Below are positions 8,761 through 24,802 of a stretch of DNA of 64,000 nucleotides, one piece after another. A program made the position numbers and the translations under genes. The notes under the pieces were generated by a model. That model was not told where the DNA came from and did no database searches. It worked only from the letters and a program-made list of their open reading frames with translations. How positions within the stretch are numbered: the first letter of the stretch is position 1; every line of letters begins with the position of its first letter. The DNA lies in the NCBI RefSeq assembly GCF_006912135.1, contig NZ_VIRS01000012.1, positions 159,960 to 223,959 on the forward strand, read 5' to 3'. This DNA comes from Cryptosporangium phraense (GTDB lineage: Bacteria > Actinomycetota > Actinomycetes > Mycobacteriales > Cryptosporangiaceae).

Positions 8761-10221
8761 GTGACGAACTCCTCTCGTGTCGTGCTCGTGCCAATTGCGC
8801 TGGCCGCATTTATCACGTCGCTCGACAACACGGTCGTCAATGTGGCCCTGCCGTCGCTGCAACGGGATCTCGGGCTGACCGTGGGTGGCCTCCAATGGAT
8901 ATCCACGAGCTATATCCTCGCGTTCTCCGGGCTGCTGTTGGCGGGCGGGCGGCTGACCGATCTCTACGGGCGGAGGCGGCTGTTCCTGGCCGGGCTCGGG
9001 CTCTTCGCCGCCGCCTCGGTCCTGGCCGGGCTCGCGACCTCCGGGGAGGTGCTGATCGGGGCGCGGGTGCTGCAGGGGATCGGCGCGGCGCTGGTGCTGC
9101 CGTCCGCGCTGGCCGTGCTGGCCACCGACGTCCCGGAGTCCTCGCGGCACCTGGGGGCGGGGATCTTCACGGCGGCGATCGCGGGCTCGCTGGCCCTCGG
9201 GCCGGTGGTCGGTGGCGCGGTGAGCGAGTACTGGCACTGGAGTTGGATCTTCTACCTCAACGTGCCGTTCGGGCTGGTCACGATGGTGCTCGGAGCGACG
9301 ACGATCGGCCGGTCGGGCGCGTCCGGGGCCCGGGTGGACGTCGCCGGGCTGCTCACGTCCACCGCGACGATGACCGGGCTGACGTACGCGCTGATCGAGG
9401 GCACCGAGCACGGCTTCGGAAGCCCGGGCATCCTGGTCGCGGGATCGGTGGCCGCCGTCGGCGCGATCGCGTTCGTGCTGGTCGAGCGCGGGGCCGAGGC
9501 GCCGATGGTGGACGTCTCGCTGTTCGCGAACCGGGTGTTCAGCGGCGGGACGGCGGCTCAGGTGCTCTGGGGTCTCGGGATCAACGGGGTCTTCTTCTTC
9601 ACGTCGCTGTACCTGCAGGACGTCCTGGCGCTGTCGCCGACGGTGGCCGGGGCGATGTTCGTGCCGTTGGCGGTCGCGCTGGTGGTGAGCGTGCCGTGGT
9701 CGCCGGGGGTGGCTCGGCGGCTCGGGGTGGGCCGGGCGGTGGCGCTCGGGCTCGGGCTCGTCGCGGTGGGGCTGGTCGAGGTGTCGTTCGCCGGGCGGGC
9801 CGGGCTGCTGGTGCCGGGGCTGGTGCTGATAGGCGTCGGCTCGGCGCTGACCACGCCGTTGACGTCGGCGGTGCTGGACGTCGTGCCGACGGCGAAGGCC
9901 GGGGTCGCGGCGGCGGTGGTCAGCGCGTCCCGGGAGGTGTCCGGGGTGCTGGGGATCGCGCTGATCGGGGCGGTGGTGACCACCCGGGGCTCGTTCGCGG
10001 CCGGCTACGCGGCCGGGCTGTGGTGCGCGGCCGGGCTGATGGTGGCCGGTGGGGCGATCGCGCTGCTCACGCTCCCCGGCCGGCGTCGGGGGGCGGCGCT
10101 CACACTCCCAGGCCCGCGGCCAGGACCGGCCAGGACTGGTGGAACTTCTGTTCCCAGTACGGCCAGGCGTGCACCCCGGCGTTCCCCAGATCCGTCGTCA
10201 CCGGGATACCGGCCGCTCTGA
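8761..10221 (+). CDS. MFS transporter, DHA2 (EmrB/QacA, 14-TM drug exporter) family
   Basis: A proton-coupled exporter in the inner membrane. The N-terminus has the DHA2 signature TSLDNTVVNVALPSL, motif A reads GGRLTDLYGRRR, and the length (486 residues) gives about 14 hydrophobic helices. GTG 8761 is preferred because AAAGGGG precedes it; an ATG at 8728 in the same frame is an alternative adding 11 residues. The last ~40 residues are Pro/Arg-rich, lie outside the membrane fold and overlap the 3' end of the convergent esterase by 122 bases, so the natural stop may have been lost. The substrate is unknown; export of the neighbouring polyketide product is possible but unproven. Confidence 0.88.
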   Translation: MTNSSRVVLVPIALAAFITSLDNTVVNVALPSLQRDLGLTVGGLQWISTSYILAFSGLLLAGGRLTDLYGRRRLFLAGLGLFAAASVLAGLATSGEVLIGARVLQGIGAALVLPSALAVLATDVPESSRHLGAGIFTAAIAGSLALGPVVGGAVSEYWHWSWIFYLNVPFGLVTMVLGATTIGRSGASGARVDVAGLLTSTATMTGLTYALIEGTEHGFGSPGILVAGSVAAVGAIAFVLVERGAEAPMVDVSLFANRVFSGGTAAQVLWGLGINGVFFFTSLYLQDVLALSPTVAGAMFVPLAVALVVSVPWSPGVARRLGVGRAVALGLGLVAVGLVEVSFAGRAGLLVPGLVLIGVGSALTTPLTSAVLDVVPTAKAGVAAAVVSASREVSGVLGIALIGAVVTTRGSFAAGYAAGLWCAAGLMVAGGAIALLTLPGRRRGAALTLPGPRPGPARTGGTSVPSTARRAPRRSPDPSSPGYRPL

Positions 10222-11065
10222 GCTTCGACGCCAGCACCTGGTTCGCCGGGGCGGCGACGCTCTCCAGCACCGAGGCGTCGAGCGGAGCGTCCCCCGTGGT
10301 GCTCCGGCCGTTGCCGCAGGACAGGAAGAGCTGCGTCCCGCGCAGCTTCGAGAAGTTCGACGTGGGGTTACGGGCGGTCCAGCCGAGGACGTTGAGGACC
10401 GGGGAACCCCACATCAGCAACGGGTTCTCCCCGGCCCGCAGCACCATCGAGTCGACGAGCACCGGTGCACCCGGGAACAGCGTGTCGACCAGACCGCTGT
10501 AGGACGCGGCCGACCGGAACCGGCCCGGGTACTGGAACGCGTAGGTCAGCGCTCCGTAGCCGCCCAGCGAGAGCCCGGCGATCGCGCGGTTCGGCCCGGC
10601 CCGGTAGCCGCGTTCGAGGAGCTGGAACAGCTCGACCATGTGGAACGTCGCCCAGCGTTTGTTCTTCGCGAACAGCCAGTCGGTGTAGAAGCCGGCCAGG
10701 CCGTCGCTGGGCAGGACGACCAGGACGTTCTGATCGGCCAGGAACGACTGGACGTCGGTGAAGTGGGTCCAGGAGCGGTAGTCCTGCGGTTCGCCCGCGC
10801 CGTGCAGCAGCCAGAGCGTCGGCCAGGTGGCGGCCGGCGCGCTCGCCCAGTCGCGCGGGAGCAGCAAGCGGGCCGACGCGGGGCCGCCGAGCGCGGGCGA
10901 GGCGATCGTCAGATCGACGGTCCGAGCGTCGATGGTCGTCTCCGAGAGGACGTACGCCCCGTCGTCGGCCCGCACCGGCCCACCGACCGCCGCGCGTGCG
11001 GTCCCTCCGAAGCCGGCCACCGACAGGCCGACCGCTCCGGCCAGGAACGCTCTGCGGGTCGTCAC
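10100..11065 (-). CDS. Exported alpha/beta-hydrolase esterase (esterase D / antigen-85-like fold)
   Basis: 321 residues beginning VTTRRAFLAGAVGLSV, a twin-arginine signal peptide with RRxFL and cleavage expected after GGTARA near residue 25. The mature part fits the putative-esterase/mycolyltransferase-like family: LWLLHGAG oxyanion region, GLSLGGYGAL nucleophile elbow, and NAGVHAWPYWEQ with the C-terminal catalytic His. The GTG at 11065 overlaps the carboxylase stop by four bases (GTGA). It is the last gene of the FAAL-PKS-carboxylase operon, where an exported acyltransferase would transfer the finished acyl chain to a cell-surface acceptor. That role is inferred from analogy with Ag85; a simple esterase is equally compatible. 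Confidence 0.85.
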   Translation of the reverse strand: MTTRRAFLAGAVGLSVAGFGGTARAAVGGPVRADDGAYVLSETTIDARTVDLTIASPALGGPASARLLLPRDWASAPAATWPTLWLLHGAGEPQDYRSWTHFTDVQSFLADQNVLVVLPSDGLAGFYTDWLFAKNKRWATFHMVELFQLLERGYRAGPNRAIAGLSLGGYGALTYAFQYPGRFRSAASYSGLVDTLFPGAPVLVDSMVLRAGENPLLMWGSPVLNVLGWTARNPTSNFSKLRGTQLFLSCGNGRSTTGDAPLDASVLESVAAPANQVLASKLRAAGIPVTTDLGNAGVHAWPYWEQKFHQSWPVLAAGLGV

Positions 11066-12629
11066 AGCGGGAGGTTCGGGTGTTTGCGGGCCGGTCCACT
11101 CTTCCGTTTCGTGCGCAGCATCCGCAGCGCCTTCGCGACTTCCATCCGGGTCTCGGACGGAGCGATCACCGCGTCCACGTAACCCCGCTCCGCCGCCTCG
11201 TACGGTGTGCACATCTCCTCGCGATACGCCGCGACCAGCGCCTCCCGCACCTCCTCGGAGTCGCCCGCCTCCTGCAACTGCCGCCGGAACAGCACGCTCA
11301 CCGCGGCCTCCCCGCCCATCACCGCGATCTCCGCGGTCGGCCAGGCCAGGTTCGCGTCGACCCGGTAGTGCTTGCACCCCATCGACGCGTACCCGCCGCC
11401 GTAGGCCTTCCGCACGATCACGGTCACCATCGGCACGGTCGCCGTCGCGTACGCGAACGACAGCTTCACCCCGCGCCGGATGATCCCGCCCCGCTCCTGC
11501 GCCAGCCCCGGGAAATACCCCGGCACGTCGACCAGCGTCACGATCGGGACGTTGAACGCGTCGCAGAACTGGATGAACCGCGCGCCCTTCTCCGACGCGT
11601 CGATGTCCAGCGCCCCGGACAGGTGCAGCGGCTGGTTGGCCACGATCCCCACCGTGCGGCCCTCGAGCCGGGCGAACCCGCAGAGCAGGTTCGGCGCGAA
11701 CGCGGCCTGCAGCTCGAGGAACTCGCCGTCGTCGACGAGGTGCCCGATCACCGACCGCATGTCGTACAGCCGGTTCGGCTCGTCCGGGATCACGTCGTTC
11801 AGGGCCAGGTCGTCGGCCACGGCCCGGATCTCGACCGGGTACTCCGGCGGCTCGTCCAGATTGTTCGACGGCAGGTACGACAGCAGCGTCTGCACCCAGT
11901 CGAGCGCGTCCTGCTCGTCCGCGGCGACGTAGTGGACGTTGCCCGCGGCCGCGTTCGCGGCCGGCCCGCCGAGCTCCTCGAACGTCACCGACTCCCCGGT
12001 CACCGCCTTCACGACGTCCGGCCCGGTGACGAACTGGTGCGACGTCCCGGCCACCATCACGACGACGTCGGTCGCGGCCGGGCCGTAGACCGCTCCCCCG
12101 GCGCACGGCCCGAGGATCAGCGAGATCTGCGGCACGACGCCGGACGCCTGCGCGATGTGGTACCCGATCTCGCCGTACGCGGCCAGCGACGCCACGCCCT
12201 CCTGGATCCGCGCACCGCCGGAGTCGTTGAGGCCGACGATCGGGCAGCCGACCTCGATCGCCCGCTGCATCACCTTGACGATCTTCTGCCCGACGCGTTC
12301 GCCGACGCTGCCGCCGAACACCGTGAAGTCCTGCGCGTAGACGCCGACCGGACGTCCGTCGACCAGCCCGTACCCGGTGACGATGCCGTCGCCGTACGCC
12401 TCGCGGGCGTCGTCGCCGTAGTTGCCTGCGCCGTGCCGGGCCAGCGCGTCGACCTCCACGAACGTGCCCGGGTCGAGGAACGCGTCGATGCGTTCCCGGG
12501 CCGTCAGCTTGCCCTTGGCGTGCTGCTTGTCGACGGCCGCGAGCGTGCCCTGGCGGGACACCTCCCGGCGGCGGGCCAGCTCGGCGATCTTGGCCGCCGT
12601 GGTCCGGACGCCCCGAACCTGAGTAGTCG

Positions 12630-12633
<4 letters not shown>
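11062..12633 (-). CDS. Acyl-CoA carboxylase beta (carboxyltransferase) subunit
   Basis: 523 residues, close to actinobacterial AccD/PccB proteins. It carries the carboxyl group from biotin carrier to an acyl-CoA. Characteristic blocks are KGKLTARERID, NDSGGARIQEG (first oxyanion glycines), GPCAGGAVYGPA, FVTGPDVVKAVTGE, and in the second half VDVPGYFPG, IRKAYGGGYASMG and AERGYVDAVI. The text is closer to propionyl-CoA (AccD5-like) than acetyl-CoA subunits. The ATG overlaps the PKS stop (ATGA). No biotin-carrying alpha subunit is nearby, so it must share one encoded elsewhere. Its inferred job is to supply a carboxyacyl-CoA extender to the upstream PKS. Confidence 0.95.
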
Positions 12634-19074
<6,441 letters not shown>

Positions 19075-19088
<14 letters not shown>

Positions 19089-20760
19089 CGAGCGACCCTT
19101 CGAGGTACCGGGCGCGGGTCGCCAGCCGCGCGATCTTGCCGCTCGACGTCCGCGGCACGTCGTTCGGCGCCACCAGCACGACGTCGTGCACCGGCACCCC
19201 GTGCCGGGCCGTGACGGCTCGCCGCACGGCCGTCCGGGCCGCGTCCAGGTCGTCGGACGAGGGCGACGCGTGCCGCGAGACCTCGGCCACCACCACCAAC
19301 ACCTCGCCGTCCTCGGCCGGAACCGAGAACGCGGCGCTGCGGTGCCGCCCGACGATCCCGTGCGCGTCCTCGACCGTCGCCTCGACGTCGTGCGGGTAGT
19401 GGTTCCGGCCGTCGACGATGATCAGGTCCTTGATCCGGCCGGTCACGAACAGTTCGCCGTCGACGAGCACGCCGAGGTCTCCGGTGCGGAGCCGGCCGTC
19501 GGGCCGGAACGTCTCGGCCGACTCCTCCGGCCGCTTCCAGTACCCGGCCGCGACGTTCGGCCCGGCCACCCAGATCTCCCCGACCTGCCCGTCGGGGCAC
19601 GGCCGCCCGGTTGCGTCGACCACGGTCAGCGACGCCGCCTCCGGGTTGGCCGCGCCGCCGCAGGCCACCATCCGCGGGCCGCTCCCGGGCACCGCCAGGC
19701 CCTCGGAGAGCCCGGAGAGCTCGCGCGACCGGTACGGCTCGTCGTAGGGCGAGCAGGTGACGAGCACGGTCGCCTCGGCCAGCCCGTAGGCCGCCGACAG
19801 CGCCTCCGGACGCAGGCCGTGCGGGGCGAACGTCTCCACGAACCGATCGAGGGTGCCGGCCTGCACCGGCTCGGCCGCGTTGATGATCAGGTCGGCGTTC
19901 TCCAGCCGCAGCCCGGCCCGCTCGGCGGCCGGAATTCGTTTCGCGCAGTAGTCGAATGCGAAATTCGGCGCCGCGGTAATTCCGCCCGGGAAGTGCGAGA
20001 GCATCTCCAGCCAGCGCACCGGACGCATCAGGAACGCGACCGGATCGGTAAAGACGGCCGGGAGTCCATAAACGATTCCGCCGGCCGCGGTCAGCACCAG
20101 GCCCATGTCGTGGAACAGCGGTAACCAGCTCACCAATGTGGAACGTCCGTACTCCGCGCCGTAGAGCACCGCGCCCTGGTGCGCGTTCGCCACGACGTTC
20201 CGGTGGCTGATCATCACGCCGGACGGCGTCCGCGTCGACCCGGACGTGTACTGCAGGTAGGCGACCTCTTCCGGGTCGAGGTCCACCGGCCCGACCGCGT
20301 CTTCCGCCAGGTCGTCCAGATCGACGATGTGCGGCGAACCACCGACGTCGGAAAGGAAAGCGTCCGCCACCGCCCGGGAGCCGGAAACCGTCGCCACCGT
20401 GGCGGGCTCGCAGTCGGTCAGCACCGCGGCCAGGCGGTCACCGTGGCCGGGCAGGTCCGGGCTGAACAGCGGAACCGCGATGATCCCCGCTCGCAGCGCG
20501 CCCAGGAAGCCGACGACGTAGTCGAGGCCCGGCGGGGCCAGGAGTGCGACCCGGTCGCCGCGTCGCGCGGTCCGCTGGAACCGGGCGGCGGCGGCGGTGA
20601 CCCGCCGGTCGAGTTGGGCCCACGTCAGCGTGCGGGCGAGGCCGCCGGGGTCGGTGCCGTAGTCGAGGAACGTCAGCGCGGTGTCGTCGGGGGTGAGGCC
20701 GGCCCAGTGGGTGAGGTGGTGGGGTAGCGGTGACATCCGGTCGAGAGCGGCGGGTGGCAT
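19075..20760 (-). CDS. Fatty acyl-AMP ligase (FAAL, FadD32-like)
   Basis: A 561-residue ANL-superfamily adenylating enzyme that activates a fatty acid as acyl-AMP and hands it to an ACP. Motifs are [12 protein letters not shown] (P-loop-like, near 170), [24 protein letters not shown] and [20 protein letters not shown], the last two being characteristic of FAALs. ATG 20760 is chosen because GGGAG lies just upstream; an in-frame start 30 bases earlier is possible. Its stop lies 14 bases inside the PKS gene, implying coupled translation. The N-terminal ACP of that PKS is the expected acceptor, as FadD32 loads Pks13. Chain-length preference cannot be read from sequence. Confidence 0.93.
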
Positions 20761-20967
20761 CGGGGCTCCCTGTAACTCGAGAAACTCCACGCCGGTGGCA
20801 ATGCGAATTCGGGGAGATCATTCGGCCCGTGGAGTGCGGTCACAGTAATTTCGCCATCGGACACTGTCAACCTTGTCATGGGCGGCACAATTGCGGGTTC
20901 CGGGGTGTGCGGGACAATTGCTAATCCGTCGCAGAAGAATGTGCGGAAGAATACGTCCGCACGTGCC

Positions 20968-21250
20968 TTATCGGGGCCTTACCCCGTTGGGCACTCGCAC
21001 GATGAGAGCGGCGTTGTGGCGCTTGCCTTTGGCGCGTTCGCGGTCGTAGTAGGCCGGGCGGAGGCCGGCCGGTCCGCCGAAGCGGGACAGCAGCTCGAGG
21101 ACCGCCGGGTCTGCGGCGGGCTGGATCCGGGTGAGCAGGCCAGGTTGTCGTTGAAGCCGAGCAACATCTGGGCCACGGTGTGGGCCGCGTCCGTGAGGAC
21201 TTGGGCATCGCGGGCGTCGGTCTTGGCGTGGCCCGGGGTGCAGAACAGCG
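20968..21250 (-). pseudogene. Degenerate IS110-family transposase remnant
   Basis: Fragments of an IS110 transposase survive in two frames: PGHAKTDARDAQVL (the DEDD-domain aspartate motif), then after a frameshift LLTRIQPAADPAVLELLSRFGG, then YYDRERAKGKRHNAAL, which belongs much nearer the C-terminus. The order with missing middle parts shows an internal deletion plus frameshift. It is unrelated in reading frame to the more complete IS110 copy at 61.7 kb. From the FAAL start (20760) to here the DNA is A/T-richer and holds no gene I can support; it should contain the FAAL-PKS operon promoter. Confidence 0.72.
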
Positions 21251-21371
21251 ATCCGGCGCATCACCCAAGCCCGCCAGGCGCGCGCCCGGGACCGCGCGCT
21301 CCATCGGGCAGGAGGCGACCGTTGCGCCGGGCACTGGCCGGCCCGGGCCGGGGCGCCGGCGTCAGTCGGGA

Positions 21372-23609
21372 TCAGCTCACGTCTCGGTCTTCTACCCAGC
21401 GGCGTAGTTCGGCGGCTCGTTTGGCGTCGCCCAGAGCGGCCAGGTCCCGGGCCAGGCGTAGCGCCGAGTTGAGCGCGTCCGGGTGCGACTCGCCGAAGAC
21501 GCGCTGACGCCGGGCCAGCACGTCCTCGTCGAGCGCGCGGGCCATCCGGACGTCACCGAGCGCGTAGGCGTCGTCGGCCAGGTCGGCGGCGGCGGCCAGG
21601 CTGTCGGTGTGGTCGTCACCGAGCTTCTCCCGACGACGCTTCAGCAGGTCGGCGTCCAGCTCCTGGGCGGCGTCGAAGCGGCCGAGCGTCCGCATGGTCT
21701 GAGCGAGACAGCGGGCCGCACGGAGGGTGTCCTCGGAATCCGGGCCGAGCCGGTCGAGCCAACGGCGGTGCAGCTGGTCGGCGAGGTCGCGGGCCGACCG
21801 GACGTCGCCGCGGGCGAGCAGCAGGCGGGCCGCGGAGACCGCGGTCGCGCGCAGCGGCGCGCTGTCCGACATCGTGGGCTCGGCCGCGTAGACGTGCGGC
21901 AGGAGCAGCGTCCAGCTGGCCCACCGGTCGGGGTCGGCCGGATCGCCGGGGTCGGCCGCCGCGATCAGCGCGTCGACGTGGGCGCGGACCGCGTCCTGAC
22001 GCTCGGAGTCGGGCTGGCCGCGCAGGCCCAGCTGGTCGCGGAAGATCGCCGCGACGAGCCGGTGCAGGCTCACGACCCCGTTGCTGCCGTTGAGCGGATC
22101 CCCCACCCGGACGCCGAACCGGCTCGCCCGCTCGACCTGGACGATCCCCAGCCGCTGCAACCGCCCGATCGCCCGCTGGAGCAGCGCGGTGCCGTCCGAG
22201 ATGCCCTCGAGCGCGGCCAGGGGATGCACACCGCGGCGGCGGTCGACCGGCTCGGGCAGGTCGGGGTCGAGCAGACCGAGCATGCCGACCGGGATCGGCG
22301 CCGGCGCGAGGAACGCGCAGACCCTGGCCACCGCCAGCGCGACCGGGTCGCGCGTCGCGAGCCAGCTGGTCGCGGTGGCGATCGCACCGGCCAGCGCGTG
22401 GGGGTAGTTGACCGAGCGGTGCTCGTCGAGCACGTCGGTGACGTGCTGGGCCAGCTCGGTGAGGTAGTCCTCGGCCCGGGTGCCGGTCTCGGCCAGGAAC
22501 CCGACCGCGAGCACGACCGAGAGCGGCAGGTCACCGAGCACCGCCGCGAGCCGCCCGGCCTCGACGACGGTCAGCGTCGGGTCCCGACGCCGGAGCAGCA
22601 GGATCGACTCGGCCCGGCTGAGCAGGTCGACCTCGAGCCGGGCGGCCACCGCGGCCCAGCCGGACGTCCGGGAGGTGACGATCGTGTGCCCGTCGCCGCC
22701 GGGGAGCCAGGGCGTCAGGGCCTCGGACGACTCGGCGTTGTCGAACACGATCAGCCAGTTCGCGTGCCGGCGCAGGTAGGTGCGGGCGACGGTGGCCGCG
22801 GTGCCGGTGTCGGTCTCCGGCCCGACCAGCCCGAGCCGCACGGCCAGCGCGGCGAACTGGTCGCCGATCAGCACCGGGCGATCGGCCGGGATCCACCAGA
22901 CCAGGTCGTAGTCGGACCCGAACCGGTGCACGTACTCCAGCGCGAGCCGGGTCTTGCCGACCCCGCCCATGCCGTAGCGACCCTCGACCGCGACCCGGCC
23001 GCCGTTCGACAGCGCGGTGCGCAGGGCGATCAGCGACTCGTCCCGGCCGACGAAGACGTCGTCCCGGGCCGGGGCGTTCCAGTGGTCCGGACGATGGCCG
23101 GGCAACCGCGGCCGGGGCGCCACCAGCGCCGGACCGCCGGTCTCGGTGCGGGCCAGGCGCCCGGCGGCCCGGGATGCGGCCACTCCCCCGAGCACCGCGG
23201 TCACCAGCCGGTCGGCCGCCTCGATCGGCGGGGTGTCGTGCAACGCCGGCCCGGACGCGCCCGACCACGGTTCCGGCAACCGGACCGCCTCGACCCGGAC
23301 CGGGACGACCTTCCCGAGCAGCGCCAGATCCGGACGCAGCTCCCCGCGCTGTTCGGCGACGTACGCGTGAGCCTCGAGCAGCGCCTCGGAGAAGACGACG
23401 ACGATGCGGTCGACGCCGTTCTCGGCCTCGAACATCGCCTGCTCGAGGGCCGTGACCAGCGGAACTCCGGTGTCCCAGCGCCAGCTGACCAGCTGCACGT
23501 CGAGGGTGTCGGTCTCACCGGCGTCAGCGAGCCGGGCCGCGATCCACTCCGCCCACGGCCGATCCCGGCCGACGTGCGAGATCACGAAACGCCGACGAAC
23601 CCCGCTCAC
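21372..23609 (-). CDS. TIR / NB-ARC / TPR STAND-type NTPase
   Basis: 745 residues from GTG 23609, which has a GAGGTGAGGGG ribosome site; an upstream in-frame start at 23690 would add 27 residues. The N-terminal ~130 residues resemble a TIR-2 domain (RRRFVISHVGRDRPWAEWIAARL, IVVVFSEALLE). An NB-ARC ATPase follows (about 175-450) with Walker A GMGGVGKT, Walker B LIVFDN and the DLPLSVVLA segment. A winged/helical linker leads to TPR-like repeats at the C-terminus (QELDADLLKRRREKLGDDH). This is the TNL order of plant immune receptors; bacterial relatives include antiphage and regulatory proteins. Whether the TIR is an active NADase is not decidable here. A terminator at 23721 isolates it from fgd. 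Confidence 0.88.
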   Translation of the reverse strand: MSGVRRRFVISHVGRDRPWAEWIAARLADAGETDTLDVQLVSWRWDTGVPLVTALEQAMFEAENGVDRIVVVFSEALLEAHAYVAEQRGELRPDLALLGKVVPVRVEAVRLPEPWSGASGPALHDTPPIEAADRLVTAVLGGVAASRAAGRLARTETGGPALVAPRPRLPGHRPDHWNAPARDDVFVGRDESLIALRTALSNGGRVAVEGRYGMGGVGKTRLALEYVHRFGSDYDLVWWIPADRPVLIGDQFAALAVRLGLVGPETDTGTAATVARTYLRRHANWLIVFDNAESSEALTPWLPGGDGHTIVTSRTSGWAAVAARLEVDLLSRAESILLLRRRDPTLTVVEAGRLAAVLGDLPLSVVLAVGFLAETGTRAEDYLTELAQHVTDVLDEHRSVNYPHALAGAIATATSWLATRDPVALAVARVCAFLAPAPIPVGMLGLLDPDLPEPVDRRRGVHPLAALEGISDGTALLQRAIGRLQRLGIVQVERASRFGVRVGDPLNGSNGVVSLHRLVAAIFRDQLGLRGQPDSERQDAVRAHVDALIAAADPGDPADPDRWASWTLLLPHVYAAEPTMSDSAPLRATAVSAARLLLARGDVRSARDLADQLHRRWLDRLGPDSEDTLRAARCLAQTMRTLGRFDAAQELDADLLKRRREKLGDDHTDSLAAAADLADDAYALGDVRMARALDEDVLARRQRVFGESHPDALNSALRLARDLAALGDAKRAAELRRWVEDRDVS

Positions 23610-23720
23610 GCCCCTCACCTCGATCAGATGCAACCCAGGGGCCACATTGAGTGCCACTCTGACGTCTGAATGTAACCGCCAGACCCGCATTCACACGTGA
23701 GGACTGCGCATGAAGTGGTG

Positions 23721-23761
23721 ACAGTGTCCGGCGGCCGGCATCGCCGGGCGCCGGACACTGT
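23721..23761 (-). terminator. Strong hairpin after the F420-dependent dehydrogenase
   Basis: Perfect 13-base arms ACAGTGTCCGGCG (23721-23733) and CGCCGGACACTGT (23749-23761) enclose a 15-base loop that contains a further short GC palindrome. It lies 10 bases past the fgd stop and 112 bases before the TIR/NB-ARC start. There is no T-run, as is common in actinomycete terminators. Confidence 0.75.
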
Positions 23762-23770
23762 GGACCCGGC

Positions 23771-24769
23771 TCAGCCGAGCTTGCGCAGGAGCGGCAGGAT
23801 CTGCTCGCCGTAGAGCTTCAGGAACCGGGACTGATCGGGCCCCGGGGCGTGGAAGACGAGGTGGGTGAAGCCGAGGTCGATGTACCGCTTGATCGCGGTG
23901 ACGTGCTCCTCGGGGTCGGTCGAGACGATGAACCGGGACGCGGTGCGCTCGGTGGGCAGCGCGTCGGCCAGCCGCTGCATCTCGATCGGGTCGTCGACGT
24001 CGCTCTTCTCTTCCGGCTTGAGCGCGAGCGCGCCCCAGTACCGGGTGGCCTCGAGCGCCTTCTCCCGGTCGGGGTCGAACGAGACCTTGACCTCCATCAT
24101 CAGGTCGAGGTCCTTGATCGTCCGCCCGGCCTTCTCGGCGCCCTCGTTCAGCGCCGGCATCAGCTTGTCGGTGTACAGCTCGGGCGCCTTGCCGGACGTC
24201 GTGATGTAGCCGTCGCCCACGCGGCCGGCCATCCGGGTCGCCGACGGGCCACTGCCGGCCACGTACAGCGGGACGGGCTTCTCCGGCTTGTCGTAGATCG
24301 TCGCCTTGTCCAACGTCCAGAATTGGCCGTTGTAGTCGACGCGGTCCTCGCTCCAGAGAAGCTTGATGATCTCGATCGCCTCTTTGAGGCGGGCGAACCG
24401 TTCCTTGCCCTCGGGCCACTCGACGCCGAGCGGAACCTCGTTCATCGACTCGCCCGAGCCGACGCCGAGGATCATCCGATCGGGGTTGAGCAGGCCGAGC
24501 GTGGCGAAGACCTGGGCCACCAGGCCCGGGTGGTAGCGGAAGGTCGGGGTCAGCACGCTGGTGCCGAGCTGGACGCGCTCGGTGCTGGCGCCGAGGGCGC
24601 CGAGCCAGGCGATCGCGTTCGGCGCGTGGCCGCCGTCGTGGCGCCAGGGTTGCAGGTGGTCGGACACCCAGACCGAGTCGAAGCCGTTCTGCTCGGCCTG
24701 GATTCCGTAGTCGAGCAGTTCCCGTGGCCCGAACTGCTCCGCGGATGCCTTGTAGCCGAACTTCAGCAC
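23771..24769 (-). CDS. fgd: F420-dependent glucose-6-phosphate dehydrogenase family protein (LLM superfamily)
   Basis: A 332-residue luciferase-like TIM-barrel protein. The text is close to mycobacterial Fgd1 throughout: LKFGYKASAEQFGPRELL, SDHLQPWRH, LGTSVLTPTFRYHP, GSGESMNE, TTSGKAPELYTDKLMPA and HLVFHAPGPDQSRFL. Fgd oxidises glucose-6-phosphate to 6-phosphogluconolactone and generates F420H2 in the cytoplasm; some close relatives use other substrates, so the assignment is by similarity. The start is GTG 24769 with AGGGGAG upstream. It lies downstream of a MarR gene on the same strand with a 33-base gap. Confidence 0.9.
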   Translation of the reverse strand: MLKFGYKASAEQFGPRELLDYGIQAEQNGFDSVWVSDHLQPWRHDGGHAPNAIAWLGALGASTERVQLGTSVLTPTFRYHPGLVAQVFATLGLLNPDRMILGVGSGESMNEVPLGVEWPEGKERFARLKEAIEIIKLLWSEDRVDYNGQFWTLDKATIYDKPEKPVPLYVAGSGPSATRMAGRVGDGYITTSGKAPELYTDKLMPALNEGAEKAGRTIKDLDLMMEVKVSFDPDREKALEATRYWGALALKPEEKSDVDDPIEMQRLADALPTERTASRFIVSTDPEEHVTAIKRYIDLGFTHLVFHAPGPDQSRFLKLYGEQILPLLRKLG

Positions 24770-24802
24770 CGGGTGCTCCCCTCGTCGCGATCTCTCAACC
24801 CA

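Noticed and set aside
21372..23609. FxSxx-COOH-system TPR protein (FxsT-like) identity for the TIR/NB-ARC gene
   Set aside because: Domain order is similar but none of the short FxSxx peptide, radical-SAM or other partner genes lies nearby, so only the general STAND call is kept.
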